NCBI GenBank assembly: GCA_047615875.1
Contig: JBLHGU010000153.1
Span: 1 to 11,526 of the forward strand
Source of the DNA: JBLHGU01 sp047615875
Lineage (GTDB): Bacteria; Pseudomonadota; Gammaproteobacteria; Arenicellales; CAJQKF01
DNA: 11,526 bases
Direction: 5' to 3'
The position numbers and the translations under genes were made by a program. Below are positions 1 to 6,504 of the stretch, piece after piece. The notes beneath the pieces are model-generated. The model was not told the DNA's origin. It searched no databases and saw only the letters and a list, made by a program, of their open reading frames with translations. How positions within the stretch are numbered: position 1 is the stretch's first letter; each line of letters begins with the position of its first letter.

Positions 1-290
1 AGCGCGAGCACTCCCCCACCGAAGAATCGTGTTGCCAATAACCTGCTTCGAAGTCCAGAAGGAACAGCCCGAGCAACAATGTAGTTGTATGGAACTGCAA
101 CAATTCCACTGACAAACGAATACACCGTCCACAACACCATCACCATCACCGCGATAGCTAAACGCTCGTTGGTTAACTGCGCACCTATCACCAAGGTAAT
201 CGCCAGCACTGCCATACAGGAGGCGCGACCAAATGCCCCGATAACATAGTAGTGCATACTTGAACCACTACGCTGTGCCTTTCTGGACAT
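1..290 (-). CDS. Partial MFS-type transporter, 3' end beyond the window and N-terminus apparently missing
   Basis: The reading frame stays open from an ATG at 290 to the left edge, giving 96 codons. The translation shows two hydrophobic segments (about residues 13-37 and 43-65). They are followed by VPYNYIVARAVPSGLRSRLL and RFFGGG, a basic cytoplasmic loop typical of major facilitator transporters after their fourth helix. The first two helices expected before this point are absent: an in-frame TAA lies at 297-299, and I found no membrane-protein frame further upstream. AGAGG directly abuts the ATG, so it is not well placed as a ribosome site. I infer a 5'-truncated gene or a frameshift near 290. 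It follows the DUF411 gene on the same strand. The substrate is unknown. The family call rests on the loop motif only. Confidence 0.5.
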   Translation of the reverse strand, partial: MSRKAQRSGSSMHYYVIGAFGRASCMAVLAITLVIGAQLTNERLAIAVMVMVLWTVYSFVSGIVAVPYNYIVARAVPSGLRSRLLATRFFGGGVLA

Positions 291-322
291 CCTCTGTTAA
301 AAACTATTTATCCGATTACGAA

Positions 323-360
323 CAGGTAGCCATCGTAACTATTATCCCGATGACTACCTG
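323..360 (-). terminator. 13-bp hairpin downstream of the DUF411 gene
   Basis: The arms 323-335 and 348-360 are complementary over 13 positions around a 12-base loop. The one imperfect pair is G-U in a minus-strand transcript but a C-A mismatch in a plus-strand one, which favours a role in minus-strand RNA. It lies about 100 bases after the DUF411 stop. No uninterrupted T-run follows on the minus strand, so it is not a classical intrinsic terminator. It could be an mRNA 3'-end stabiliser or a processing structure. Confidence 0.4.
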
Positions 361-457
361 ATCGTGGTTATTAGCACAGAAATATTACCGGTTCGTATAC
401 TGCGATGTTTGTTGGGATTCGTGAATAACTTCTTCACCTACGCTGCAACTAATACCG

Positions 458-904
458 CTATTTTATTCTTTCGGTTCCTTTATATTCTGCAACAGAAGTA
501 ATTGTATTCGAATTCTCAAAACTGTAGACAGAATATGGACTCGGTGCCCGCCCGACTTCCATACCAAGAGATTCTGCTGGCATACCGGGGACAGCCAGGC
601 CCTTTATATCTGGTTTTTGCTCAAGCAATTTAGCAATCTCCTGTAGTGGAACGTGGCCTTCGAGTACATAACCTTCAACAAACCCGGTGTGGCAAGCGCC
701 GAGTTCAAACGGCAAACCTGCCTTTTGCTTTATATTTTGAAGATCATTCAAGTGATGGATTACCACATCGTGGCCGCCAGATTTCAGTGCATCTACCCAT
801 TTTTGGCAACACCCACAGGTGGGAGACTTATAAACTTCAATTTCGGCAGCAGCAACATTGAAAGAAACAAAGAGACTAATAACTAGGAAAATTCTGAATT
901 TCAT
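458..904 (-). CDS. DUF411 family secreted metal-binding protein
   Basis: The 148-residue product has a signal peptide (residues 1-20, ending VAAA) and then the DUF411 core. The CGCC site sits at residues 30-33 in PTCGCCQKW, a conserved CHTG at 71-74, and VPGMP at 105-109, with a further Met at 115. These Cys, His and Met residues are the ones expected to bind copper. DUF411 proteins are commonly found in copper or silver resistance clusters and are exported to the periplasm. The length fits the family. The gene is 96 bases downstream of the DsbA-like gene on the same strand, so it is probably the next gene of one operon. No strong ribosome-binding site is visible before the ATG. The frame looks intact. 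Copper binding is inferred from the family. Confidence 0.85.
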   Translation of the reverse strand: MKFRIFLVISLFVSFNVAAAEIEVYKSPTCGCCQKWVDALKSGGHDVVIHHLNDLQNIKQKAGLPFELGACHTGFVEGYVLEGHVPLQEIAKLLEQKPDIKGLAVPGMPAESLGMEVGRAPSPYSVYSFENSNTITSVAEYKGTERIK

Positions 905-1000
905 AGGTTTATACCAGGTAGTTAAATAGGGATTAAGAATTAAGATTACAATTGTTCGGAAAATGAGTTACGCAAATATAATTACTTGAGTTAATAGTAG

Positions 1001-1861
1001 TCATTGTTTAATAACAAGTAGCTCTTCTACCACGGCTCGGAGTGCATCAAGTGGTAGCGTACCTGCCCGCAATCGAGCAGTTCCGGTACGGTTGTTCAAT
1101 AATATATTGCCCGGAGTGCCCGTCACACCGATTCTGGAACCTTCCACCAGATCACTTTTAACGCGCTCTGAGTAGCGGCCACTGTCGAGGCATAGATCGA
1201 AGATATTTTTGTTCATACCGAGTTCCACAGCAAGGGGCACGAGATCCTCAATAGGGAATCCCTTACCATTCGACGTTGTACGTTCATAGATTGCGTTGGT
1301 ATATAGCCAGAACATATCGTTGCCTCCTATCTCGTTTGCACATTCCGATGCCTCAGCCTGGCTTTGCGCACCTGGATTATGGAAGTCTAGTGGGTAATGT
1401 CGGTACACCCAGTTTACCTGCCCATCGTATGCATCAACAAGATTCTTTGCCGTAGCGTGAAAACTCTTGCAATAAGGACACTCGAAGTCTGAATATTCAA
1501 TCAGTGATACATCTGCATTCGGATTACCGTAAATGTGATCTCGGTCTATAGACAACGGACGAACCTGTGCGACGCGTTCGTCGGCCAGTCTTCGTTGATT
1601 GTTTTCCGCTTCATTTGCAACAGCCTGTTGTTTACGGATGAATTCTTGAATTCCAAGTTCGATTTGCTGCTGTAAAAACTTCCCCTCTTGCAATTCTTTC
1701 ATCAGTTCCTCTTTTACACGTTGAACCAGGCGATCCTCAGCTACTGCACTATCAACAGTTTGACTCTGCGCTAACGAGTGTGTGGATGATAATCCGAATA
1801 GTCCTGCGATCAGTAGCAGTTGGAGTGTGCGTCTGTTCCAGAATTGGTATTTCAATTGCAT
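1001..1861 (-). CDS. DsbA-like thiol:disulfide oxidoreductase with N-terminal coiled coil
   Basis: The product has 286 residues. A signal peptide (about 1-31, ending HSLA) is followed by a Glu/Gln/Lys-rich segment at about 40-95 that is probably a coiled coil, perhaps for oligomerisation. The DsbA/thioredoxin_4 domain then runs from about 108 to 284. The redox site is CPYC at residues 128-131 in FECPYCKSF, and the cis-proline loop is GVTGTPG with Pro250. The protein should act in the periplasm as a disulfide oxidase or isomerase. Which of these it is cannot be told from sequence; the coiled coil recalls oligomeric DsbA/DsbC-type proteins in copper-tolerance loci. AGGAG lies 8 bases before the ATG, which supports this start. 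The gene is 47 bases downstream of the TlpA-like gene and looks intact. Confidence 0.88.
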   Translation of the reverse strand: MQLKYQFWNRRTLQLLLIAGLFGLSSTHSLAQSQTVDSAVAEDRLVQRVKEELMKELQEGKFLQQQIELGIQEFIRKQQAVANEAENNQRRLADERVAQVRPLSIDRDHIYGNPNADVSLIEYSDFECPYCKSFHATAKNLVDAYDGQVNWVYRHYPLDFHNPGAQSQAEASECANEIGGNDMFWLYTNAIYERTTSNGKGFPIEDLVPLAVELGMNKNIFDLCLDSGRYSERVKSDLVEGSRIGVTGTPGNILLNNRTGTARLRAGTLPLDALRAVVEELLVIKQ

Positions 1862-1908
1862 AATGTAATCTCCTGCATTTGATTGGTGGAATATTGTCCT
1901 GCGAACTT

Positions 1909-2511
1909 TTACTTCCTAATTAATTCGGTAATTTTCTTTCGAATGTGATCTGAGTTCATGTCGCGGCCCCCTGTAGCACGAAAAACGAGTTGACCCTGAT
2001 TGTTGATGATAAAAGTGGTTGGAAGTCCGAAGACACCCCAATTCTGTAAAGTATTCATCGACCGGTCGAGCAGAATTGGAAATTCAATAGTTGGGTCAAA
2101 TCGAGTCAGGAACCGCCTGATATCATCATTATCCTCACCTACGTTGATGGCGAGTATTTCGAAATCTGATTGGTCCAGTCGGTCCCATAAACCTTGCATC
2201 GATGGAAACTCTTCGACACATGGCGGGCACCATGTCGCCCAGAAGTTAACCACAACAACTTTTCCCCTATAGTCCGAAAGACTATAAATAGTGTCATCTA
2301 GTGTGGGTAACTCAATGGTATTAGCGAGAGGTGTACCACTAATATAATTTAAACTCTCGCCTAAGGAGGATGCTGCTGTCTGAGCATCGACTAGCTTTGT
2401 CATTATGGCCATCAAACCTATTAAGACCAGGGCGTTTATAAGACAATTCAAGAATCGCTGTGAATGAATTCGATCGTTTTTTTGACGGATCATAAATTTT
2501 AAATTATTCAT
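1909..2511 (-). CDS. TlpA/ResA-like thioredoxin, membrane-anchored or secreted
   Basis: A hydrophobic segment (about residues 25-40) acts as signal or anchor. The TlpA/AhpC-TSA fold follows, with WCPPC in NFWATWCPPCVEE and the cis-proline loop GLPTTFI. Proteins of this type reduce disulfides in the periplasm, for example in apocytochrome c or in copper chaperones. I chose the ATG at 2511, giving 200 residues, because AGGTGA stands five bases before it. An in-frame GTG at 2520 directly abuts the upstream stop and would add three residues. The gene begins right after the truncated redoxin-like gene, and the DsbA-like gene follows 47 bases later. A cytochrome c, a redoxin, TlpA and DsbA in a row suggest one periplasmic redox pathway. 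The frame is intact. Confidence 0.88.
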   Translation of the reverse strand: MNNLKFMIRQKNDRIHSQRFLNCLINALVLIGLMAIMTKLVDAQTAASSLGESLNYISGTPLANTIELPTLDDTIYSLSDYRGKVVVVNFWATWCPPCVEEFPSMQGLWDRLDQSDFEILAINVGEDNDDIRRFLTRFDPTIEFPILLDRSMNTLQNWGVFGLPTTFIINNQGQLVFRATGGRDMNSDHIRKKITELIRK

Positions 2512-2520
2512 ACTTTTCAC

Positions 2521-2883
2521 CTATACTGTCGTACTATTGGTAACACTAATAGCCACCGATATTAGAAGTTGTTTACGTGTCATAAAAAGCACATTTTTAT
2601 TGGAGCGCCAGACCAACATGTTCACGAAAATTATCTGCACCCAAAACCGCCCCCTCCAATCGCTTAATGCAACCGGCTTCCCATCAGAATCTTGTAGTGT
2701 AAATTCAGGTGCTGCTTGTTCAACAAGCTGTAGATTACGATCGCCTGCCTTGAGATCAGACTCGACCTTGGCCATTGTGTGCGCCCAAGATGTGTTAGCC
2801 GCGCCTAAGATTGAAATGAGAACAAGCCAACCCACTAGGCGTGGAATGAGCAATGCTGTTCTCAGAGAATTCTCCACCATCAT
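2521..2883 (-). pseudogene. SCO/redoxin-like protein, truncated after its first strand region
   Basis: The ATG at 2883 overlaps the TGA of the cytochrome gene (ATGA), a typical sign of translational coupling. A signal peptide (about residues 1-34, ending SWA) is followed by APEFTLQDSDGKPVALSDWR, the opening of a thioredoxin-fold SCO1/redoxin domain. A CxxxC or CxxC site should come next, but similarity stops at about residue 80 and the frame ends shortly after with no active-site cysteines. Another frame of the same stretch reads VLGADNFREHVGLALQ and then stops, so the coding material may come from a second gene. I infer a deletion or fusion that removed most of the redoxin domain. The product is unlikely to be active. 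The SCO assignment is uncertain because only the N-terminal part remains. Confidence 0.6.
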
Positions 2884-3569
2884 GAGTTTTTGCAATCTTT
2901 AACTATGAAGGTGCTTATCTCGGCTGGGCTAGAAAACACAACCTGTGCTTTGTCACCCATCATGCCTGCCCCAACAATGGCTGGCTGCCCTTCGAATGGG
3001 CCATCCGAACTCGAATCAGATTTGAAACGAAGATTAAACTCCCAGAATGGAATTGCCTGGCCAGTACCAAGTGTCACATAGTACGTGTCTCCACAGTATC
3101 TAATTGAGACAACTCGTTGATTGTCACCTACTTTCTTCAGAATTGGCATCTGACGCCCTGCTTCCTGGCTCTCCAGTCTTTTCCGAACATCCGAATCTGA
3201 AGTTGACTCAAGGAATGCAATGAGATTCTGGCGTTCAACCGCATCGGTCATTCCCCTGAAACGCATACTCGTACCAGGAACGAGCACTGTAGGATTTCGC
3301 AGCTACTGATCTAAATTGTCCACAGTCCAGGTGATACCCGATCTACCCAACGCCGGCGAGTACCTGACAAACCCCTCAGTAGTACCCGCTTTGCGACCAA
3401 CAACCCCAGCCAGACTTGGCCCAGTTAAATGACGACCCAACTCAACCGAATGACAAGCAGTGCACTGACCAAATGCCTGTGATCCTTGCTTAACATCACC
3501 GCGCGCATGAACAGCGGGGTTCCCTAATATTAGTAATAATAAAATTGTCCCATATGCCTGTCGTAACAT
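2880..3569 (-). pseudogene. Class I cytochrome c with C-terminal extension, interrupted by an in-frame amber codon
   Basis: Read through one TAG, the frame gives 229 codons. The signal peptide (about 1-22) is followed by the haem-binding CTACH at residues 36-40. A TAG at codon 89 (plus-strand 3303-3305) follows VDNLDQ. Translation then resumes in the same frame with LRNPTVLVPGTSM, where Met102 is the expected axial haem ligand, and ends the cytochrome domain at about residue 120. Relatives usually have NLDxWL here, so TGG to TAG is a simple explanation. The last ~105 residues form an extra domain with RYCGDTYYVT, PFWEFNLRF, GAGMMGD and a final KDC, which I cannot name. AGAAGGG lies about nine bases before the ATG. 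Without suppression, the product lacks its Met ligand. The next gene overlaps by ATGA. Confidence 0.82.
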
Positions 3570-3591
3570 AGCAAATACCCTTCTTTCGAAA

Positions 3592-3612
3592 TCGACAAGT
3601 AAATATTGTCAA
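3592..3612. promoter_or_regulatory. Inverted repeat and -35-like box upstream of the cytochrome gene
   Basis: A near-perfect inverted repeat (TCGACAA at 3592-3598 and TTGTCAA at 3606-3612, six of seven pairs) lies 23 bases before the cytochrome start. On the minus strand its first arm contains TTGACA, a good -35 hexamer, but I see no convincing -10 at the right distance. It may be an operator within a secondary promoter. The call is tentative. Confidence 0.3.
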
Positions 3613-3706
3613 GAACTCGTGCGATAAATCCGTGAAATACAACACGGTTAGTACTCCGACTCAGACATTAAGGTCTGTGACTATCGGTATCGATGAGTCT
3701 CTGAAG

Positions 3707-4033
3707 TTAGATGATACGGGGAGACTTTGGAGGGTGAAGCTTTGGGGGCTCAAGTGGACCAGCAAGGAATAATTCCACTTGATTGATATGAGCTTCTTTC
3801 AATGACTGTGTATTAACGACTACCTGGGTACGTAAAGCTACTCCACTACAGTTAGTCGTGCAGGCCGCAAGACATGCAATAGGAGAACCTGCTTGGTCGC
3901 CAATATCACTCTCAATCGAAGATTGTTCACAACAGCTAACCGCGTTAGATGCGCATACAAGCGAACCGAACCCAAGCCCCACAATGAGTATCAAGGTGAG
4001 TAAGGAGCGTGCGATTGAGTTAACCGTTGTCAT
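3707..4033 (-). CDS. Small secreted Cys-rich protein of unknown function
   Basis: The 108-residue product starts with a signal peptide (about residues 1-30, hydrophobic LLTLILIVGLGFGSLV). The mature part has CC at 34-35 and a CxxxCxxxC motif at residues 54-62 (CLAACTTNC). It ends in a Pro-rich basic tail (LEPPKLHPPKSPR). No enzyme family is recognisable. Short exported proteins with clustered Cys and a terminal PP-rich tail often sit at the head of copper-responsive clusters, which fits the DUF411, redoxin and cytochrome genes downstream. A metal or thiol role is inferred from this, not shown. AAGGA stands ten bases before the ATG, supporting the start. It is the first gene of the leftward cluster, with a 137-base gap before the cytochrome gene. 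Confidence 0.65.
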   Translation of the reverse strand: MTTVNSIARSLLTLILIVGLGFGSLVCASNAVSCCEQSSIESDIGDQAGSPIACLAACTTNCSGVALRTQVVVNTQSLKEAHINQVELFLAGPLEPPKLHPPKSPRII

Positions 4034-4039
4034 TTTTTA

Positions 4040-4097
4040 ATTATCCTTTTAACTCCATATTTGTCAATCCTTAAATTGTCATGAGGGTAAAGGTCAA
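4040..4097 (-). promoter_or_regulatory. Candidate promoter region of the leftward thiol/copper cluster
   Basis: On the minus strand, TTGACA (4067-4062) and GATAAT (4045-4040) are separated by 16 bases, an acceptable sigma-70 pair, although transcription would then start almost at the ATG. Further upstream, TTGACCTT (from 4097) followed by AAGGAT 17 bases on recalls the ACCTT...AAGGT half-sites and stretched spacer of MerR/CueR-type metal-responsive promoters. The dyad is imperfect, so metal control is only a suggestion. Confidence 0.35.
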
Positions 4098-4364
4098 ACT
4101 CTTCGCATACGAGTTAACATGGGAATAAACGCACAAGATATACCTAATGAGGTGGATAACATTTCAACAAAACAAGAAGTACCAGACGTTCTGGATTGAG
4201 ATCTAGGCGAAAGAAACGACTAAACAATCTATCAATAACAGTTCAATTGACTGGTAAACTTACACACGATTTCTGTAATATTTCGATTACGCGCTTTCCA
4301 TGTTCTTTTAGAATTAACATTAATTTATATTGCCATAACGAGGAGCCTGGAAGGAGCATCCGCA
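4098..4364. other. Non-coding stretch between the cluster promoter and a small ORF
   Basis: This AT-rich stretch shows no convincing gene. The only short frame (4119-4199, 26 codons) lacks a ribosome-binding site and homology I can recognise. It probably holds upstream regulatory DNA for the genes on either side. Confidence 0.4.
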
Positions 4365-4445
4365 TTGATTAAAACCCGTGTTCTTGATAATTTAGTGATC
4401 AGTGGCGTCAGTCGCATGAGTCTGTCCGAGAGAGGATTGATCTAG
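4365..4445 (+). CDS. Possible 26-residue small protein with ribosome site and terminator
   Basis: A TTG start preceded by AAGGAG at eight bases opens a 26-codon frame. It reads about IKTRVLDNLVISGVSR followed by MSLSERGLI and then TAG. A terminator hairpin begins ten bases after the stop. I do not recognise the product. The composition is plausible for a real polypeptide, and the well-spaced ribosome site plus terminator support a complete short transcription unit. It might equally be the tail of a lost larger gene. Confidence 0.4.
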   Translation: MIKTRVLDNLVISGVSRMSLSERGLI

Positions 4446-4455
4446 AATATTCTAC

Positions 4456-4478
4456 GCCCCAACCCGCGGGGCATTTTT
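4456..4478 (+). terminator. Intrinsic terminator
   Basis: A GCCCC/GGGGC stem (4456-4460 with 4468-4472) around a seven-base loop is followed by A and five T residues on the plus strand. It closes the small ORF ending at 4445. Confidence 0.75.
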
Positions 4479-4543
4479 CTATCCCAGGTGTTCACAATCT
4501 ACCCAAATTTTAAGAAGCTAAATGATCATGTTAAATTGGTTAT

Positions 4544-4684
4544 ATGTAAACTGAAACAATACTAAAGGAATATGAAAATGCTATTCGACTGGCACTATTT
4601 GAGGAACTTCAATTCAATAATGAATTAGGTCTTAATTCCGGCCATCATTGGCTACATTTGCAGCTCGATCAAATAATAAATTAA
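4544..4684 (+). pseudogene. Small unknown gene with a stop at codon 2
   Basis: An ATG at 4544 is followed at once by TAA. The same frame then runs 44 codons (TETILKEYENAIRLALFEEL, then a His-rich GHHWLHLQL and QIIN) to a TAA at 4682-4684. The sequence reads like a real amphipathic small protein, and a terminator-like hairpin overlaps the stop. A CAA to TAA change at codon 2 would explain the interruption. No family is recognised. If translated, it would need another start, and none of ATG, GTG or TTG lies in frame early enough. Confidence 0.35.
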
Positions 4685-4701
4685 GCCGAAAAGCGGTTTT
4701 T
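4683..4701 (+). terminator. Terminator-like hairpin after the small ORF
   Basis: AAGCCG pairs with CGGTTT (one G-U pair) around AAAAG, and the second arm merges into a run of five T residues. It lies directly at the stop of the 44-codon frame. Confidence 0.5.
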
Positions 4702-4857
4702 ACTCAACGAGAGCACACCTTACTTCCCTATTTAAAAAGAAACTATTATCCGCTAACTAATTTTGAGTGTGCATGTAGGTAACCCTCGTCGCTTGCAGTT
4801 GCATGCTGTTGCATGTTGCGCGTTTACTAATTCGTTTAAGGGTCACCATAATGAAGT

Positions 4858-5803
4858 ATGGATACAGATACACTGGGTCGCCGCACCCGCACCAAGCGAC
4901 AATCAACCGGAAAAATCATACGTCCCATGCCACGGGATCTTTTGTGGTTGGAAAAACTTCATCACCATGGGCCATTGCCAACATCATACTTACATGAGTT
5001 TACAGTTCATTTGGCAAAAGACAGAGCCAGAACATTAAAACGCCTGGCAGCACTTCATCATGAAGCCAATCTGTTAACACAGCCGACCCAACAATTTGAC
5101 ACCATGGACGCTCAGTACAATCAACTGATTTACGATCTCAATGATTCTGCAATTCAGGTCGTAGGTGACGAGGGCAGCTTCAGTAGTAAGGCACCGGTTT
5201 GCACTGGCCCCTGGAAGCATCGTGTCATGGTGTCCAGTATTACGGCATCCATTGAGCTAGCAACACGAGGTTCTAACATACGCTATATCCACCAGCATGA
5301 GATTCTGGATCAATTGGGTGTGTCTATGCGAATTCCCATCAGCATCCGAAACGAGCAGTTGGCGCGAGATGAACAACATGATTTGATTCCCGATGCTATG
5401 TTTGGGTTGGAGTATCGGAATGGATATCAGAAGTCCTACATCTTTTATTTAGTCGAAGCGGATCGAGGAACGTGGCCTTTAAAAAATTATAAATCTGGCT
5501 CGCAAAAGCTACCTTCGAAGTATCCAGCAATACCGTAAGCTCATCGGCACTAAGCTATACAAAGATCATTTCGGACTGAATGCTGGGCTATTGGTTCTAA
5601 ATGTCACCACCAGCACGGAGCGGATGAAGAACCTGATCGAGTTAGTTGCTGAATCATCAGAATCTGGACGAAACACGTACATGCTTTTTCAAACCGCATT
5701 GATGTTTTGTACTTACTTTAAACCCCCACAGCCGATGCCGGATCTATTTGACGGTGAATGGCATCGTGCAGGCCACAAGCCATTCCATTTAGACTACCCA
5801 TAA
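4858..5803 (+). pseudogene. Replication-relaxation family protein with one frameshift
   Basis: The N-terminal part (226 codons from 4858) has a winged-helix-like opening, RPMPRDLLWLEKLHHHGPLP and a run on to KRLAALHHEANLL. It then carries the family core with PWKHRVMVSSITASIELAT, LIPDAMFGLEY and FYLVEADRGTWPLK. After this the frame departs, and the family C-terminus continues in the next frame from about 5507 as SYLRSIQQYRKLIGTKLYK, then FGLNAGLLVLNVTTS, and ends DLFDGEWHRAGHKPFHLDYP. One extra A in the AAAA run at 5504-5507 would account for the shift. Replic_Relax proteins occur on plasmids and integrative elements; their biochemical role is not firmly defined. An in-frame TGA at 4852 fixes ATG 4858 as the start. 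No strong ribosome site is seen. Confidence 0.82.
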
Positions 5804-5807
5804 AAAA

Positions 5808-5831
5808 TGCCCCGTCCTGAATTGCGGGGCA
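5808..5831. terminator. Bidirectional terminator between convergent genes
   Basis: TGCCCCG (5808-5814) pairs with CGGGGCA (5825-5831) around a ten-base loop. On the minus strand six T residues follow directly; on the plus strand CTTATTTT follows. It can thus end both the replication-relaxation gene and the small convergent gene. Confidence 0.8.
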
Positions 5832-5841
5832 CTTATTTTAA

Positions 5842-6022
5842 TCTTCCTTTGGTTTTACCAGAATGAACGAACCATCCCAATCCGTTGGGATGGTTCCAGT
5901 TTCACAACCAGTCCATCCCCCTCTTTAAAGTGCCAGGCGGCACCGACGGTCTGCATATACTCACTTTCGCCACTACGTTTCACGCGTGCGAAGTATGGTG
6001 GCTTACTGCCTTTGGTACTCAT
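5842..6022 (-). pseudogene. Small accessory protein of integrative elements, frameshifted near its end
   Basis: From the ATG at 6022 the frame gives 55 residues to a stop at 5855. It includes PPYFARVKRSG and VGAAWHFKEGDGLVVKLE, similar to a family of ~60-residue hypothetical proteins encoded beside element replication and conjugation genes. The family's usual ending appears only in the next frame, as IPTDWDGSFILVKPKED before a TAA at about 5842. So one base appears lost (or two gained) near 5888-5895. The shift sits inside a perfect 11-bp palindrome. AAGGAG lies two bases before the ATG, unusually close. The family function is unknown; similarity is judged by eye. Confidence 0.6.
5870..5895. 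repeat. Perfect 11-bp inverted repeat with four-base loop
   Basis: AACCATCCCAA (5870-5880) and TTGGGATGGTT (5885-5895) are exact inverse complements around TCCG. The palindrome coincides with the apparent frameshift in the small accessory gene. It could have arisen by template switching, or be a coding-region hairpin by chance. Confidence 0.7.
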
Positions 6023-6056
6023 AACTCCTTCGATGGGGTTGCATGATTCTGAATAT

Positions 6057-6076
6057 ATATTAGCATTTACTAATAT
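6057..6076. promoter_or_regulatory. Operator-like palindrome in divergent intergenic region
   Basis: ATATTAG (6057-6063) and CTAATAT (6070-6076) form a perfect 7-bp inverted repeat with a six-base spacer. TATTAG also recurs directly at 6074-6079. It lies between the divergent small accessory gene and primase relic, where a shared operator would be expected. Confidence 0.4.
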
Positions 6077-6103
6077 TAGGTCCAGTCCGGACGTAGTGTT
6101 AAC

Positions 6104-6504
6104 TTGTTCATTCCAAAGGAGGAATTCGAAATACCCTCATTCGTTGATTTTGCCGACCTAAAAGAGAGGGTTTCCATTGAGGAAATCCTACCAATGCTTG
6201 GCATTGCAGGTGCTGGCAACAGCGCGCAATGGCGTGGGCCGTGTCCGGCATGTGAGTCCGGGGTGGAGACCGGACCCTGATAGTAACCCCAGCGAAGAAA
6301 GCTTATTACTGTTTTGCCACCAGAAAGGGTGGAGATGTGATTGCACTTGCGGCGCATGTTCGCGGGATTTCCATGAAGGAGGCAGCCCTTGAGATTGCTG
6401 AATTCTGTGGAACAGTACCTGTCCATGAATCCGGGAACAGTAATGCACGACTATCCTTTAGTTGCCAGAAGCATCCCCACAGTAGTTCTCGGTTCATCAA
6501 ATGA
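6104..6504 (+). pseudogene. Primase-like zinc-finger (CHC2-type) protein, frameshifted and 3'-truncated
   Basis: Frame 2 reads IPKEEFEIPSFVDFADLKER, then VSIEEILPMLGI and WRGPCPACESG. The family motif then continues in another frame from 6262 as GGDRTLIVTPAKKAYYCF, ATRKGGDVIALAAHVRG and KEAALEIAEFCG. This is the N-terminal zinc-binding domain of primase-like proteins carried by plasmids and integrative elements, with CPAC and YYCF as metal-ligand regions. Losing one G from the run at 6260-6263 explains the shift. The toprim/catalytic part is absent: after about 6450 the DNA belongs to an intron on the other strand. The start is uncertain; TTG 6104 is the only common start after the upstream in-frame TAG, and it has no good ribosome site. 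Confidence 0.75.

Noticed and set aside
2537..2902. 121-codon plus-strand frame
   Set aside because: It is antisense to the redoxin-like gene, which has a signal peptide, an ATGA overlap and domain motifs; the plus-strand translation has no recognisable features.
4119..4199. 26-codon plus-strand frame starting MGINAQDIPNEV
   Set aside because: No ribosome-binding site, no terminator and no recognisable similarity.
4763..5038. Overlapping plus-strand frames before and inside the replication-relaxation gene
   Set aside because: The family motifs are all in the frame starting at 4858; the other frames overlap it and show no motif.
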